From: an uncultured Flavobacteriaceae bacterium
Lineage (GTDB): Bacteria > Bacteroidota > Bacteroidia > Flavobacteriales > Flavobacteriaceae
Direction of reading: 5' to 3'
Assembly (NCBI GenBank): GCA_937959395.1
Contig: CALGLR010000116.1
Location: forward strand, 1 to 59,805
Length of the DNA: 59,805 bases
A program made the translations under genes and the position numbers. Below the pieces are notes generated by a model. The model did not search any database, had not been told where the DNA came from, and saw only the letters and a list, made by a program, of their open reading frames with translations. This document shows, in pieces, positions 8,633-18,021 of this stretch (position 1 is its first letter; each line of letters starts with the position of its first letter).

Positions 8633-9478
8633 TTATTTTTTTTTCTTGTAAAAATGCGGATTTTTTCGGATTCCTTTTTTGAAAATCTTTCTAACAAACA
8701 TTCTTAAATTTGAGTCTAAATTTAAAATTATATTTTTAAACGTTTCATTTGGCCTACCCTTAAATGTAGTAACATGAAATGAATCTGAAGATTTAAGAGC
8801 TTCATTACTAAAATAATAATTAGAGATGCAGCATCTGTCTTCATTTATATTCACTTTATTCACTGAATGCCAAGATAAATCGTGAGTAGCCATGACTATT
8901 AATCTATTAAATTTACTCTCTACTAAAATAGGATTATTGTCTGGTCCATTTGGCCAAAGCTCTAAATGACCACCATATTCTTTTTTCCAATTTGGAGTTA
9001 CATAGTATAATAAATTAAGAACTCTCCATCTTTTTCGATCGGCATCATGTGAATTATCTAGATGAGGGTTTAAAAAATTATTTTTAGACATTAATGACAG
9101 CCCTCCTGCATATAATGAATCATCAGGATAAAGTGATTCTATACCACAAACCTCAGCTATTAAATCTACTATTCTCTTATCTTGAAATGCATAGATTACT
9201 TCTTCTAAGAATTTATCATGTTTATCCATTTGCGCAGAAACATATTTATACTCTTTTAAAGATTTCAAAACCTTCATATCTGCCTTATTCGGAAACAGGT
9301 CAAAACATTTTTCAGCAATATCTTTTGGTAACAAATCATCAATAAAAAAATAACCAATTTCGCTCTTAGTATTATCAAACTGATTCTTCAAACTTTTTTT
9401 GTTATTTTGAATCTGCTTAAAGATATATTCTGAAATGTATTTATTTTCCAATTTTGAATTAGATTTATTATCTCGCAA
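8633..9478 (-). CDS. 2-oxoglutarate/Fe(II)-dependent oxygenase (prolyl-4-hydroxylase-like fold)
   Basis: This 281-residue protein carries the facial triad of the 2OG-Fe(II) superfamily: H139-x-D141 in NPHLDNSHD, distal H204 in DLSWHSV, and R215 placed to bind 2-oxoglutarate. EYGGHLELWP between them is the usual core strand. No signal peptide is present. The start codon is TTG at 9478; no in-frame ATG exists near the N-terminus. It is the first gene of the 9478-7207 operon, at the edge of a polysaccharide locus that encodes a second dioxygenase at 13177, so hydroxylation of a sugar, lipid or surface protein is possible. The substrate cannot be read from sequence. Confidence 0.75.
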   Translation of the reverse strand: MRDNKSNSKLENKYISEYIFKQIQNNKKSLKNQFDNTKSEIGYFFIDDLLPKDIAEKCFDLFPNKADMKVLKSLKEYKYVSAQMDKHDKFLEEVIYAFQDKRIVDLIAEVCGIESLYPDDSLYAGGLSLMSKNNFLNPHLDNSHDADRKRWRVLNLLYYVTPNWKKEYGGHLELWPNGPDNNPILVESKFNRLIVMATHDLSWHSVNKVNINEDRCCISNYYFSNEALKSSDSFHVTTFKGRPNETFKNIILNLDSNLRMFVRKIFKKGIRKNPHFYKKKK

Positions 9479-9509
9479 GTTACTATTTATTTACAAAAAT
9501 GGCTATGTT

Positions 9510-9543
9510 TTTGAAATAGAACACATAAAAAAATGTACATTTA
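9510..9543 (+). promoter_or_regulatory. Candidate promoter of the GT2 gene
   Basis: TTTG at 9510-9513 and TACATTTA at 9536-9543 (7 of 8 matches to TAnnTTTG) are separated by 22 bp, close to flavobacterial -33/-7 spacing. The start codon follows 16 bp after the -7 box, so the leader would be very short. Confidence 0.4.
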
Positions 9544-9559
9544 GATTTTCAAAAAAAAT

Positions 9560-10441
9560 ATGCTTTCAGTATTAATCCCAACATATAATTATAACATCTC
9601 TAAATTACCAGAAGACATTCATAAACAGATAGTTAGATGTAAAATTCCCTTTGAAATTTTAGTTTATGAAGATGGAAGCACAGAAAATATAAATAATTTA
9701 GATCATTTAACGTATTCAAAAGTCTTAAAAAACACGACAAATATTGGACGCGTTAAGAGTAGACAATTCTTAGCTGAAACTGCAAAATATGATTGGTTGT
9801 TATTTTTAGATGCAGATGTAATTCCAAAGACTAAAAATTTCATTCTACACTATTTAAACATCTCTAAAGAAAAGTATGATATCATATACGGAGGTATTGC
9901 TTATAAAGATGAAAAGCCAAAGAAAGAATTTCTTTTGAGATGGAAATACGGGAGATTAAAAGAGCAAGTCATTGCTTCAAAAAGAAACTTATCTCCATAT
10001 AAAAACACATCATCTGGAAACTTTTTAGTCAAAAAAAAAGTATTCTTAGCTATTAACAGTATGATTAAAAAGAAAGGTTATGGTAACGACAACTATTTCG
10101 GGGCCTTATTAAAAGACCGAAAAATACCACTTTTACATATAGATAATAATGTTTATCATTTGGGATTGGAAAATAGTAATGACTACATCACAAAAAAAGA
10201 ACAAGCGGCAAAAACCTTATTAAATCTTTACAATTCAAATACCGTATCTTCTCATGATAATGGTTTATTAAATTTATATTCCATTTTTAAAAAATATTAT
10301 TTCACTATAATATTGAGCACCTTTTTTAAGCTATTTAAAAATATAATGAGATCTAATTTAATGGCTGGAAATCCTTCTATTTTTATTTTACAATTATATA
10401 GGATATCATTTATGTGCTATTCTCATCATAAAAACAAATAA
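9560..10441 (+). CDS. Family 2 glycosyltransferase
   Basis: This 293-residue GT-A-fold transferase opens with LSVLIPTYNYN. The nucleotide-binding acidic pair is in LVYEDGST (residues ~35-42), and the metal-binding DxD is in WLLFLDADVIP. GKFLVKKKVF-type acceptor-site sequence follows, with an aromatic/basic C-terminal tail (HIDNNVYHLGLENSNDY). It should add a sugar from a nucleotide donor to the growing lipid-linked repeat unit at the cytoplasmic face. It is transcribed alone on the plus strand within a mostly minus-strand polysaccharide locus. Donor and acceptor are unknown. Confidence 0.85.
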   Translation: MLSVLIPTYNYNISKLPEDIHKQIVRCKIPFEILVYEDGSTENINNLDHLTYSKVLKNTTNIGRVKSRQFLAETAKYDWLLFLDADVIPKTKNFILHYLNISKEKYDIIYGGIAYKDEKPKKEFLLRWKYGRLKEQVIASKRNLSPYKNTSSGNFLVKKKVFLAINSMIKKKGYGNDNYFGALLKDRKIPLLHIDNNVYHLGLENSNDYITKKEQAAKTLLNLYNSNTVSSHDNGLLNLYSIFKKYYFTIILSTFFKLFKNIMRSNLMAGNPSIFILQLYRISFMCYSHHKNK

Positions 10442-10481
10442 ATCCTTATAATAAAAATATAAAGATTGCTTTAGAAATATA

Positions 10482-10901
10482 TTATACGTTTTTGTAATTT
10501 TTGAAAGCTTCATAATCTCGAATATAATCATCTTCATTATATACATCTGAAGCTAAAACAAGACATACTGCTCCTGATGAAAAATTACCTAACTCTCTCC
10601 AAATACCTGGAACTATTAATAATCCTTTATTAGGTTTATTTAACGTAACTGTTTTAGCATTACCTCCATCTTTTAAAATAACATCAAAACTCCCACTTAA
10701 TGGCAATAAAAACTGCTGTAAGTCTTTATGAGCATGCCCACCTCTATAAGCATCACTTGGAACATCATATAAATAGTATACACGTTCAATATTAAAAGGC
10801 AAACTATTATTCTCAATAACCGATAAGTTACCACGTCCGCCATCATCCACAATTTTAGGAATCTCTATTATTGAAATAGAATGTATTGTATTACTTTTCA
10901 T
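10482..10901 (-). CDS. fdtA: FdtA/QdtA-type sugar 3,4-ketoisomerase (cupin)
   Basis: This 139-residue single-domain cupin matches the FdtA/QdtA/WxcM family, which converts dTDP-4-keto-6-deoxyglucose to the 3-keto isomer. Diagnostic pieces are VDDGGRGNLSVIE, IERVYYLYDVPSDAYRGGHAHK (H56 and H58 at the active site) and LLIVPGIWRELGNFS. Its product is the substrate of a PLP 3-aminotransferase, and such an enzyme is encoded at 15318. The gene lies 3 bp downstream of the GT4 gene (12005-10905), so the two are cotranscribed. Whether the product is the galacto (Fuc3N) or gluco (Qui3N) form cannot be decided by eye. Confidence 0.85.
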   Translation of the reverse strand: MKSNTIHSISIIEIPKIVDDGGRGNLSVIENNSLPFNIERVYYLYDVPSDAYRGGHAHKDLQQFLLPLSGSFDVILKDGGNAKTVTLNKPNKGLLIVPGIWRELGNFSSGAVCLVLASDVYNEDDYIRDYEAFKNYKNV

Positions 10902-10904
10902 TTT

Positions 10905-12005
10905 TTAAGCTTTAATAGTATTTATTAGAGTTATCCAATCATTTGTTATTGATTTCATTTTAAACTGCTCTATACTTTTTTTAGTATTTATCTTACATTG
11001 ATTATACAATGTTTCATCTAATACAAAACGATTCAAAGCTTCTATAAAATCTTCCTCTTTATAACCTTCAACTAGTAAACCATTTTTTTCGTTAATTATT
11101 ATCTCTTTGGGTCCAGATTTGCAATTTATAGATACCATTGGAGTACCAATACTTAAAGATTCAATAAGTACCATTGGAAACCCTTCAAAGTTACTAGTTA
11201 ATACTGTAAAACGAGCATGTTTCACCAAAGGAAATGGATTAGCTACAAAAGGTTTAAATATAACATCTTTCTCTAGCTTTAATGATTCCACATATAATTT
11301 TAAAGTTTGTAAATCCTCTCCATTACCTAAAAGAATTAATTTAAAGCCTAATTCTATAAGTTTTGATCCCTTATAACACCTTATTAAAAATTTTAAATTT
11401 TTATGTGCCTCATCTATTCTTCCAAAATATAAGATATAATTACCTAAATCTTCATTTTTCTTTATTGCTAAGTCCTCAATAATATTACTTTCAAACGTGT
11501 TATATAGTGTTCTAATATTATTAAGTTTAAATTGTTCTTTAAATTTAACTTCAGCCTCATTAGATACTGCGGCCATAATTTCATTCTTATATAGATATTT
11601 ATTAAGCCATTTATGTTTAGTGAATACTTTTTTGGTATTAAAGTTATGTATAACATATACAGTTGGTGCTTTATAGATAAATTTTGTAATTATAAATTCG
11701 CGATACCCTTGTATTCGTGAACGATTATCTATAATACAATGAAACTGGTGTTTTTTTAGATAGTCTTTTAATGCCAAAAGTCTTTTTATTCTACCTAAAA
11801 TAGAATTGTCCTTATTTTTTAATTTTCCTAAATTGAATAACGTTCCTTTATAACTATATTCTATAAGATCTAAAACACTCACTAAATGAACGTCAAAACC
11901 AGAATTACTTAACATAATAGATTGCAAAGCTGCAGATTTTTGAGCCCCTCCTTTTCCAAAAGAGGAAGCTACAATACAAATCTTTTTTTTATTGTTACTT
12001 TGCAT
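10905..12005 (-). CDS. Family 4 glycosyltransferase (GT-B fold)
   Basis: This 366-residue protein starts KKICIVASSFGKGGAQKSAALQS, the usual GT4 N-terminal Rossmann strand with its glycine-rich loop. The C-terminal half has NYILYFGRIDEAHKNLKFLI and the donor-binding EGFPMVLIESLSIGTPMVS, with the E-x7-E style glutamates. It is a retaining transferase acting on the cytoplasmic face. It is divergent, with a 32-bp gap, from the next glycosyltransferase at 12038, and is followed after 3 bp by the fdtA-like gene. Confidence 0.88.
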   Translation of the reverse strand: MQSNNKKKICIVASSFGKGGAQKSAALQSIMLSNSGFDVHLVSVLDLIEYSYKGTLFNLGKLKNKDNSILGRIKRLLALKDYLKKHQFHCIIDNRSRIQGYREFIITKFIYKAPTVYVIHNFNTKKVFTKHKWLNKYLYKNEIMAAVSNEAEVKFKEQFKLNNIRTLYNTFESNIIEDLAIKKNEDLGNYILYFGRIDEAHKNLKFLIRCYKGSKLIELGFKLILLGNGEDLQTLKLYVESLKLEKDVIFKPFVANPFPLVKHARFTVLTSNFEGFPMVLIESLSIGTPMVSINCKSGPKEIIINEKNGLLVEGYKEEDFIEALNRFVLDETLYNQCKINTKKSIEQFKMKSITNDWITLINTIKA

Positions 12006-12037
12006 TCATTAATTATTTAGATCAACAAATATAGTAA

Positions 12038-13180
12038 ATGAAGATTTTATTACTAGGAGAATATAATTCGTCTCATTATACCTTAAAAGAAGGGTTAGAA
12101 ACTTTAGGGCATGAGGTCTTAGTTGTAGGTAATGGCGATGGTTTTAAAAAACGTTTTGTAGATATACAATTAAAATTACTGTTTAATAAAGGGATTGGGT
12201 ACTACATAAAAAGAATTATATATAAAATTTTTAAAATTGACATCACATCTGTTCTTACCGAGTTTCAATTTAATAAACATAAAAACAGTTTTGTAGGTTA
12301 CGACATCGTACAACTAATTAATGAAAGTCCTTTTAAAACAGTACCAAAAACAGAAACTAAACTCTTAAAATTTATTTTCAAAAATAATAAGAATGTTTTT
12401 TTACTTTCATGTGGCACAGACTATGTTAGCGTAAAACATGCTGCTGAAGGCATGTTTAGGTATTCTATTTTAACTCCTTTTTATGAAAAAAGAGGTACTC
12501 AAAAAGAATTCTCGCATGCATTAATGTACTTAACGCCTCCTTATATAAAACTCCACGAATATGTTTACAAAAACATAAAAGGTGTTATTGCTTCAGATTT
12601 TGATTATCACATCCCGCTAATTGAAAACGAAAAATATTTAGGTTTAGCTCCCAACCCAATAAATACAGAGAAACTAGATTATATAAATTTAGATATTGAT
12701 GATAAAATCATAATTTTTCATGGTATTAATGAAAAAAATTATCACAAAAAAGGAAATGATATTTTTGAAAAAGCGCTAGATATTATACAAAAGAAACATG
12801 CTGACGCTATAGAAATAGTTACAGTTAGAAGCTTACCTTATAATGAATATATTAACGCCTTTGATAAGGCACATATATTACTTGATCAAGTTTTTGCCTA
12901 CGACCAAGGTTTTAATGCTTTAGAAGCAATGGCAAAAGGCAAAGTTGTTTTTACTGGAGCCGAAAAGGAATGGTTAAGTTATTATAATTTAGAAGAGGAC
13001 TCTGTAGCTATAAATGCATTACCTGATGAACATCAAATTGCTTCAAAATTAGAATGGCTTATTCTAAATCCTGAAAAAATAAAAGAAATATCTAAAAACG
13101 CTCGCAAATTTATAGAGCTAGAGCATGATTACATTAAGTGTGCCAATATCTATCTAGATAAATGGAAAAGGAAGCTCTAA
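12038..13180 (+). CDS. GT-B-fold glycosyltransferase
   Basis: This 380-residue protein begins MKILLLGEYNSSHYTLKEGLETLGHEVLVVGNGDG. Its late region IIIFHGINEKNYHKKGNDIFEKALDII, then HILLDQVFAYDQGFNALEAMAKGKVVFTG, corresponds to the GT4 donor-binding half, although the family match is looser than for the 10905 gene. It is a single plus-strand gene between minus-strand genes. Its last 4 bp overlap the 3' end of the convergent dioxygenase gene. It probably adds one residue of the same surface glycan. Confidence 0.8.
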   Translation: MKILLLGEYNSSHYTLKEGLETLGHEVLVVGNGDGFKKRFVDIQLKLLFNKGIGYYIKRIIYKIFKIDITSVLTEFQFNKHKNSFVGYDIVQLINESPFKTVPKTETKLLKFIFKNNKNVFLLSCGTDYVSVKHAAEGMFRYSILTPFYEKRGTQKEFSHALMYLTPPYIKLHEYVYKNIKGVIASDFDYHIPLIENEKYLGLAPNPINTEKLDYINLDIDDKIIIFHGINEKNYHKKGNDIFEKALDIIQKKHADAIEIVTVRSLPYNEYINAFDKAHILLDQVFAYDQGFNALEAMAKGKVVFTGAEKEWLSYYNLEEDSVAINALPDEHQIASKLEWLILNPEKIKEISKNARKFIELEHDYIKCANIYLDKWKRKL

Positions 13181-14013
13181 AGATTTATTTTAGGGAACCT
13201 AAGCTCTAAAGAGACACGAGTTACATCTTTATTTTTATTTACACCAGCACCATGAATTAAATATGGTGAAAAAAGAATGGCTTCTCCTTCTTTTGGATTT
13301 GGCCTTTCCATATGTATGGGGCCTTCTTTAGTTTCTAAGATACAAGGCACGTAATAAGTGTTTCCATTAATTTTCGCACCTTTACTTTCTGTTCTCAAAA
13401 TATTATTCTCGTGTATAAGATGACTCCCCGGATACAAAGGAAGAGATGAGTTTTCATTACATCCTTCTATAGGAATCCAAACATTAATAATATCTTCCCA
13501 ATAACTTAAATATCCATCTCTATGCGGTGGATTAATATCTAACGAACTAGGTCTACTAATCCTTATTTGCACATGTGTTTTTTGTAATTCTTCAATCCAA
13601 GACGTTAATTTATAACCTAAAATTTTACTAAAACGAGAAGCTAGCTCATCTATATCAAAATCAAAATCTGTATTCTCTAAATTCTTTGTAATATGTATTA
13701 CCTTTTGGTGTAACTCGTCTGTATTAATTACTTTATGATAATTGTTTAAAGTAAACTCTGCTTCATTAAATTCTATATTATTAGCTTTAATAGCCTCAAT
13801 AATACAATTAGTAATAGATTGTTTTAATGCTTGAAATTCTTCTTTAACAAAGGCATTAACCACAGCATAACCATCATTATACCAAGGCATTTTCGAAATG
13901 ACATTATCCTCTTGCTTAAATAAAAGCTCCTCTTTCCCCCAAAAAAAATCCCCTTCTACTTCAAAACTATAAGGTTCTTTATCTATAAATAAATCACATT
14001 TTTTTTTAGTCAT
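13177..14013 (-). CDS. Phytanoyl-CoA-dioxygenase-like 2OG/Fe(II) oxygenase
   Basis: I prefer the ATG at 14013, 2 bp after the flippase stop codon; an upstream TTG at 14019 would add two residues. The 278-residue protein has the PhyH metal triad H164-x-D166 in PPHRDG and H254 in SPYLIHGAG, with R266 in TRVSLELRF for 2-oxoglutarate. SSLPLYPGSHLIHENN is the family's typical loop. It is the last gene of the seven-gene minus-strand polysaccharide operon, so it may hydroxylate a sugar or polyprenyl-linked intermediate. Substrate unknown. Confidence 0.8.
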   Translation of the reverse strand: MTKKKCDLFIDKEPYSFEVEGDFFWGKEELLFKQEDNVISKMPWYNDGYAVVNAFVKEEFQALKQSITNCIIEAIKANNIEFNEAEFTLNNYHKVINTDELHQKVIHITKNLENTDFDFDIDELASRFSKILGYKLTSWIEELQKTHVQIRISRPSSLDINPPHRDGYLSYWEDIINVWIPIEGCNENSSLPLYPGSHLIHENNILRTESKGAKINGNTYYVPCILETKEGPIHMERPNPKEGEAILFSPYLIHGAGVNKNKDVTRVSLELRFPKINL

Positions 14014-14015
14014 TA

Positions 14016-15317
14016 TCAAAAATTATTTGCTTTTATTTTTCCAAAAAGCGATTTACTAAACACTATTAGTATAAGTATGAAATAAAGAATACAATTTACA
14101 AAATGCGCCATATTTGCGCCTTCAATTCCATATATATCAATTAAATAAATACTTAAAAAATACAAAACTACTACAGAAAATGTTTCAGTTATAATATAAT
14201 GCCAAAACATTTTTTTTGCTATAAACTGGTATGCAATTACAAAAGATAAAACTTTCATGAAATCTCCAGATAATTGCCAGAAAAATAAATTCTCAACAGG
14301 TATAAACTCTTCTGATAACAATATTTGAATAATTATATTGCGTAAAAAATAAATAAATACAAGTCCAATACCAAATATTGGAATTATTGTTTTGTAAAAA
14401 TTAAACACCTCATCTCTAAACCCTTTTCTTGTCTTTATTTCTACAAAACGAGGAAGAATATAAAGTGAAATAAGAGTGGTTACAAACATGAGATAATACT
14501 TAGATATACGATTCATAGCTTCCCATAGACCAGCATCTTGTAAACCTTTATTATCTATAATATAACTCCTTATTAAAAAGGCAACTAATGGTATAACTAT
14601 AGCGGAGAATAATGTCATACCCGAATAGGCACCAAGTTTTTTTACAAATCCGAAATCAAAATTTTCCTTTTTAATTAATGGGACTAGACTCCTTTGTTTT
14701 AGAATTCCTAGTATGGTTACTAAAAATAGTATTGACTCTACTATAGCAACAGCTATAAGCGCACCATCTGTATTTTTTCTCCATATTAAAATTAGTGTTA
14801 CTATTGCCCCTAACAGCTGCCCTAAAATATTAAATCTTATAATCGTTTTATATTTTGAAAAGCCATTAATTACTGCAATAATGAACATGTTTAATGCATA
14901 AAAAGGAAGCGCTATAGCAAAAATTCGAAGGACATATGCATAATTGTTTTCTTGCTTAAATATTATTAAGCTTATGTCTTCAGCAAAAAAAAAGCAACTA
15001 AGACTTATAATTGCAGTAGACAGTGTGCCTAGTAATAAAGCTGTAGATAGTATTTTACTTAGTTTTTCAATATTATCTTTAAACTCTGCGACATACTTTA
15101 TTATCCCTCTATATATTCCTAAAGTTGAAAAGGCTTTAGTAGAACTTACAAAATCTCTTAGATTTCCTACCAAAGCTAATCCTTCAGCACCAACAAATAA
15201 TGCTATAAATTTAGAAGTTAAAAACCCTGAAAAAACCCTAAGACCAACCGATAATGAATTAAGCGATGCCAACTTAATTAATAGCTTATTATTTTTATAG
15301 TGTTTAAAAAAATTCAA
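14016..15317 (-). CDS. Wzx-like oligosaccharide flippase
   Basis: This 433-residue polytopic protein has about 12 membrane helices and the MATE/PST-type opening LASLNSLSVGLRVFSGFLTSKFIALFVGAEGLALVGNLRD. It should flip the undecaprenyl-linked repeat unit to the periplasm. The only usable start is TTG at 15317, directly after the TAA of the aminotransferase gene, and no ATG exists near the N-terminus. It belongs to the tightly packed operon 20677-13177. No wzy polymerase or ligase is recognisable in the window. Confidence 0.85.
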   Translation of the reverse strand: MNFFKHYKNNKLLIKLASLNSLSVGLRVFSGFLTSKFIALFVGAEGLALVGNLRDFVSSTKAFSTLGIYRGIIKYVAEFKDNIEKLSKILSTALLLGTLSTAIISLSCFFFAEDISLIIFKQENNYAYVLRIFAIALPFYALNMFIIAVINGFSKYKTIIRFNILGQLLGAIVTLILIWRKNTDGALIAVAIVESILFLVTILGILKQRSLVPLIKKENFDFGFVKKLGAYSGMTLFSAIVIPLVAFLIRSYIIDNKGLQDAGLWEAMNRISKYYLMFVTTLISLYILPRFVEIKTRKGFRDEVFNFYKTIIPIFGIGLVFIYFLRNIIIQILLSEEFIPVENLFFWQLSGDFMKVLSFVIAYQFIAKKMFWHYIITETFSVVVLYFLSIYLIDIYGIEGANMAHFVNCILYFILILIVFSKSLFGKIKANNF

Positions 15318-16415
15318 TTAGTAGGCATTAATTATTTCTATTACTTTATTTACCTCATTATCTTCCAAAACTGGATTCATAGGTAAACTTACAACTCTAT
15401 CATGTATGTGTTCTGTTATTGGCAAACTCAATTGATTATAATCACTAAGTGCTTTTTGTTTATGTGGAGGAATTGGATAATGTATTAATGTTTCGATATT
15501 ATTCTTTAATAGATACGCTCTAAAACCATCTCTATCTTCGACCAAAACAACAAAAACATAAAAAACATGATTCAATGAGTTGTCGTAATAAGGAAGTATC
15601 ACTTTATCGTTCTTAATGTTTTTTAGATAGCTCTTAGCAATAGTTCTTCGTCTATCATTATCTGTCTCTAACATTTTTAGTTTTACATCTAAAAAAAGGG
15701 CTTGAATTTCATCTAATCGATTATTAACACCTATAATATCGTTTTTATATTTAGACGATGTTCCGTAATTACGTATCTGTCTTAAGGTTTTCGCAAGTTC
15801 ATCATCGTTGGTTGTAATTGCTCCGGCATCTCCTAAAGCGCCTAAATTTTTGGCTGGATAAAAACTAAACGCTCCTGCATTACCTATGCCTCCTGCTAAT
15901 TTATTATTATATTTTGCGCCATGTGCTTGTGCTGCATCTTCAATAACTAGAAAATTACTTGCTTGTGCGAGTTCTAATATTGGTTTCATTTTGGCTATTT
16001 GGCCATAAAGATGAACTATTAAAATCGCTTTTGTTTTTGTGGTCGTCTGTTTTTCAAATTCAATAGCTTCACAATTATAAGTTTTACTATTTGGTTCTAT
16101 AAAAACGGGTTTTAATCCTATTTCTATAATTGCTAAGATAGAAGCGATAAACGTATTTGCAGGAACTAGGATTTCATCTCCCTTTTTTAATCTCCCTAGG
16201 TTTATATAGGCTTTAAAAATTAAAATTAATGCATCTAAACCATTACTTACTCCTACACAATGTTTTGTACCACAATAATTTGCATAATTATTTTCAAATG
16301 TAGAAACCCCTTTTCCTAAAACGTAATGACCAGAATTTAAAAAGTCTTTAAATTTTTGTTCAAAAGCACTTTCAAAACGCGCATTAACTTTATGTAAATC
16401 TAAAAACTTAATCAT
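15318..16415 (-). CDS. fdtB: DegT/DnrJ/EryC1 PLP aminotransferase (FdtB/QdtB-like)
   Basis: This 365-residue sugar aminotransferase carries the PLP lysine K189 in [18 protein letters not shown] and the cofactor-contacting Asp160 in [23 protein letters not shown] and [12 protein letters not shown] are further family motifs. Together with the FdtA-like cupin encoded at 10482 it would make a dTDP-3-amino-3,6-dideoxyhexose. The ATG overlaps the stop of the upstream acyltransferase (ATGA), so the two are translationally coupled. The precise symbol depends on sugar stereochemistry, which I infer rather than see. Confidence 0.85.
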   Translation of the reverse strand: MIKFLDLHKVNARFESAFEQKFKDFLNSGHYVLGKGVSTFENNYANYCGTKHCVGVSNGLDALILIFKAYINLGRLKKGDEILVPANTFIASILAIIEIGLKPVFIEPNSKTYNCEAIEFEKQTTTKTKAILIVHLYGQIAKMKPILELAQASNFLVIEDAAQAHGAKYNNKLAGGIGNAGAFSFYPAKNLGALGDAGAITTNDDELAKTLRQIRNYGTSSKYKNDIIGVNNRLDEIQALFLDVKLKMLETDNDRRRTIAKSYLKNIKNDKVILPYYDNSLNHVFYVFVVLVEDRDGFRAYLLKNNIETLIHYPIPPHKQKALSDYNQLSLPITEHIHDRVVSLPMNPVLEDNEVNKVIEIINAY

Positions 16416-17416
16416 AATAGTACATTCTCTAACTTTATATGGTTTTCTGTTTCAAAACTATAAAAATCTTGAGTTATTGTTCTAGCTCCAAAACTCTCTT
16501 TCCAATACAATAGTCCTTCATTTAAATTCCTCCCATCTTTTTCATTTGAAATTCCAAAATCAAAATACTGCTTATCTTTAAAAACAACATCTATTAAATG
16601 TTTAAATAAAAAATCGAGACTCCCCAACTCTTGTTTGCTTTCATTTGCTGAAATATATTGGGCATGAGCAACATTTTTTGTCTCAAAAACAGTTGTTCCT
16701 GCGACAAGGTTGTTCTCTTTATACACATTAAACTGTCTAATACTTTTTGGAAACTTACCATGTAATAATTTTATTTCTTGTAATGAATGTACTGGTTTTT
16801 TATTAAATTTAGTTTCTAAATTTGGAATTAAAATAGTGTCCCAAAACGAATCAAAGTTTGATTCTTCTTTTATAATTAAGTTATTGTCTTGGGCTTTTTT
16901 AATTCCCCGTTTCCTTATTGTTGAAATCGCTATTCTTTCAGCGGAATTATTAATTACAGATAAAACATCTTGCCTAATTAATTTACCTTCTAATAAAAAT
17001 GAAAGGTATTGTATTTCATCTGAAGGATACTTAGAATATATCGAAGGCAATGCTTTTAAATTGAAATAAGAGATTTTTTGAGTCTCCAAAAACTTTAAAA
17101 CACTTTCAAAAATTTGAATTGTTTCGTTTAGTTTAAGAGAATGATCTAAGACTAAACCCCCATAGGTTAGCCCTTGATGAGAATGTAGTGTGTTTTCAAC
17201 TCTATTAGCAGGAATAACTGCTATTAGTTTTTCAGCTTTATAAATTAATAAAGAATAATCCTCAAACCGATCGCTATGGTAGTCCATAAAATTACGGTTA
17301 AACAAGAATGTCCCATTTTTAGCTTCTGAAACAAAACTATTCCAGAGTTTTAAATCTTTAGATTGATATGCTTGTACTGAAAAGTTATGCAATTGTTTAT
17401 TTAATTTGATTGTCAA
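16412..17416 (-). CDS. GNAT/FemAB-like acyltransferase
   Basis: This 334-residue protein resembles the PF13480 / FemAB-like double-GNAT family: [18 protein letters not shown] near the N-terminus and [39 protein letters not shown] in the second half. Genes of this kind often accompany FdtA and DegT aminotransferases in Bacteroidota, so N-acylation of the 3-amino sugar is plausible. It is not the left-handed-helix FdtC type. The start is TTG at 17416, 9 bp after the HAD gene. It overlaps the aminotransferase start by 4 bp. Confidence 0.7.
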   Translation of the reverse strand: MTIKLNKQLHNFSVQAYQSKDLKLWNSFVSEAKNGTFLFNRNFMDYHSDRFEDYSLLIYKAEKLIAVIPANRVENTLHSHQGLTYGGLVLDHSLKLNETIQIFESVLKFLETQKISYFNLKALPSIYSKYPSDEIQYLSFLLEGKLIRQDVLSVINNSAERIAISTIRKRGIKKAQDNNLIIKEESNFDSFWDTILIPNLETKFNKKPVHSLQEIKLLHGKFPKSIRQFNVYKENNLVAGTTVFETKNVAHAQYISANESKQELGSLDFLFKHLIDVVFKDKQYFDFGISNEKDGRNLNEGLLYWKESFGARTITQDFYSFETENHIKLENVLL

Positions 17417-17425
17417 TAAAGATAT

Positions 17426-18019
17426 CTATTTAAAATAATTAAAGTAAGCTTCATCAGAAAATTCTAATAGCGCTCTATCACCATCACTATCACCATAAGA
17501 AATCAAATGATATGATTTTCTATCTGGAAATAACTCTAACAATCTATTTACTTTTTCTTGATTAACACAGTTTTTACTTTTAAATATCCCTGATAATTCA
17601 CCATTTTCATTAACCTCTGGAATTGTAGCCAAAACATGCTTAATTCCCTTAGTATTGGCCCAAGGTTTTATCCAGTTTTCAATTGAAGCACTTATTATAA
17701 TTATTGTGAAACCTTTATTTAAATACTCTAAAATCTTTTCATTGACTTTATTTCTAAGCATTTTTTCTATCTCTTTAGAAAACAACTCACACTTTTCATT
17801 AAACAAATTAATAGTTTCTCCTTTAAAACAGCGAGAAAAAATATAGTGTTTAGCTGTATCTCTTTTAAGTAAACTAACTTTAAAGAGCCCCCAAATGAAA
17901 CCTATATATAATATATTTGTGTAAAAAAAAGTCTTTCCTTTACTAAACCTTATAAATTCAAGAAAAGAATCTTTTTTTGTCAATGTCCCATCAAAATCAA
18001 AAGCAATAATAGTTTTCAA
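17426..18019 (-). CDS. HAD-superfamily IB phosphatase
   Basis: This 197-residue HAD hydrolase has nucleophile/acid pair D8 and D10 in FDFDGT, motif II serine in IIIISAS, a conserved lysine (NQEKVNRL) and motif IV GDSDGD. A hydrophobic cap stretch (KTFFYTNILYIGFIWGLF) hints at membrane-near substrates. It directly follows the GT-C and UbiA genes. HAD-IB domains fused to or paired with UbiA enzymes are known in other bacteria, so I infer that it dephosphorylates the polyprenyl-phosphate-pentose-phosphate made by the UbiA protein. The start codon is TTG, 2 bp after the upstream stop. Confidence 0.75.
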   Translation of the reverse strand: MKTIIAFDFDGTLTKKDSFLEFIRFSKGKTFFYTNILYIGFIWGLFKVSLLKRDTAKHYIFSRCFKGETINLFNEKCELFSKEIEKMLRNKVNEKILEYLNKGFTIIIISASIENWIKPWANTKGIKHVLATIPEVNENGELSGIFKSKNCVNQEKVNRLLELFPDRKSYHLISYGDSDGDRALLEFSDEAYFNYFK

Positions 18020-18021
18020 AG

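Noticed and set aside
14713-15300. Plus-strand frames antisense to the flippase gene
   Set aside because: They mirror a well-supported membrane protein and show no domain of their own; the same holds for other antisense frames under typA, icmF and the barrel gene.
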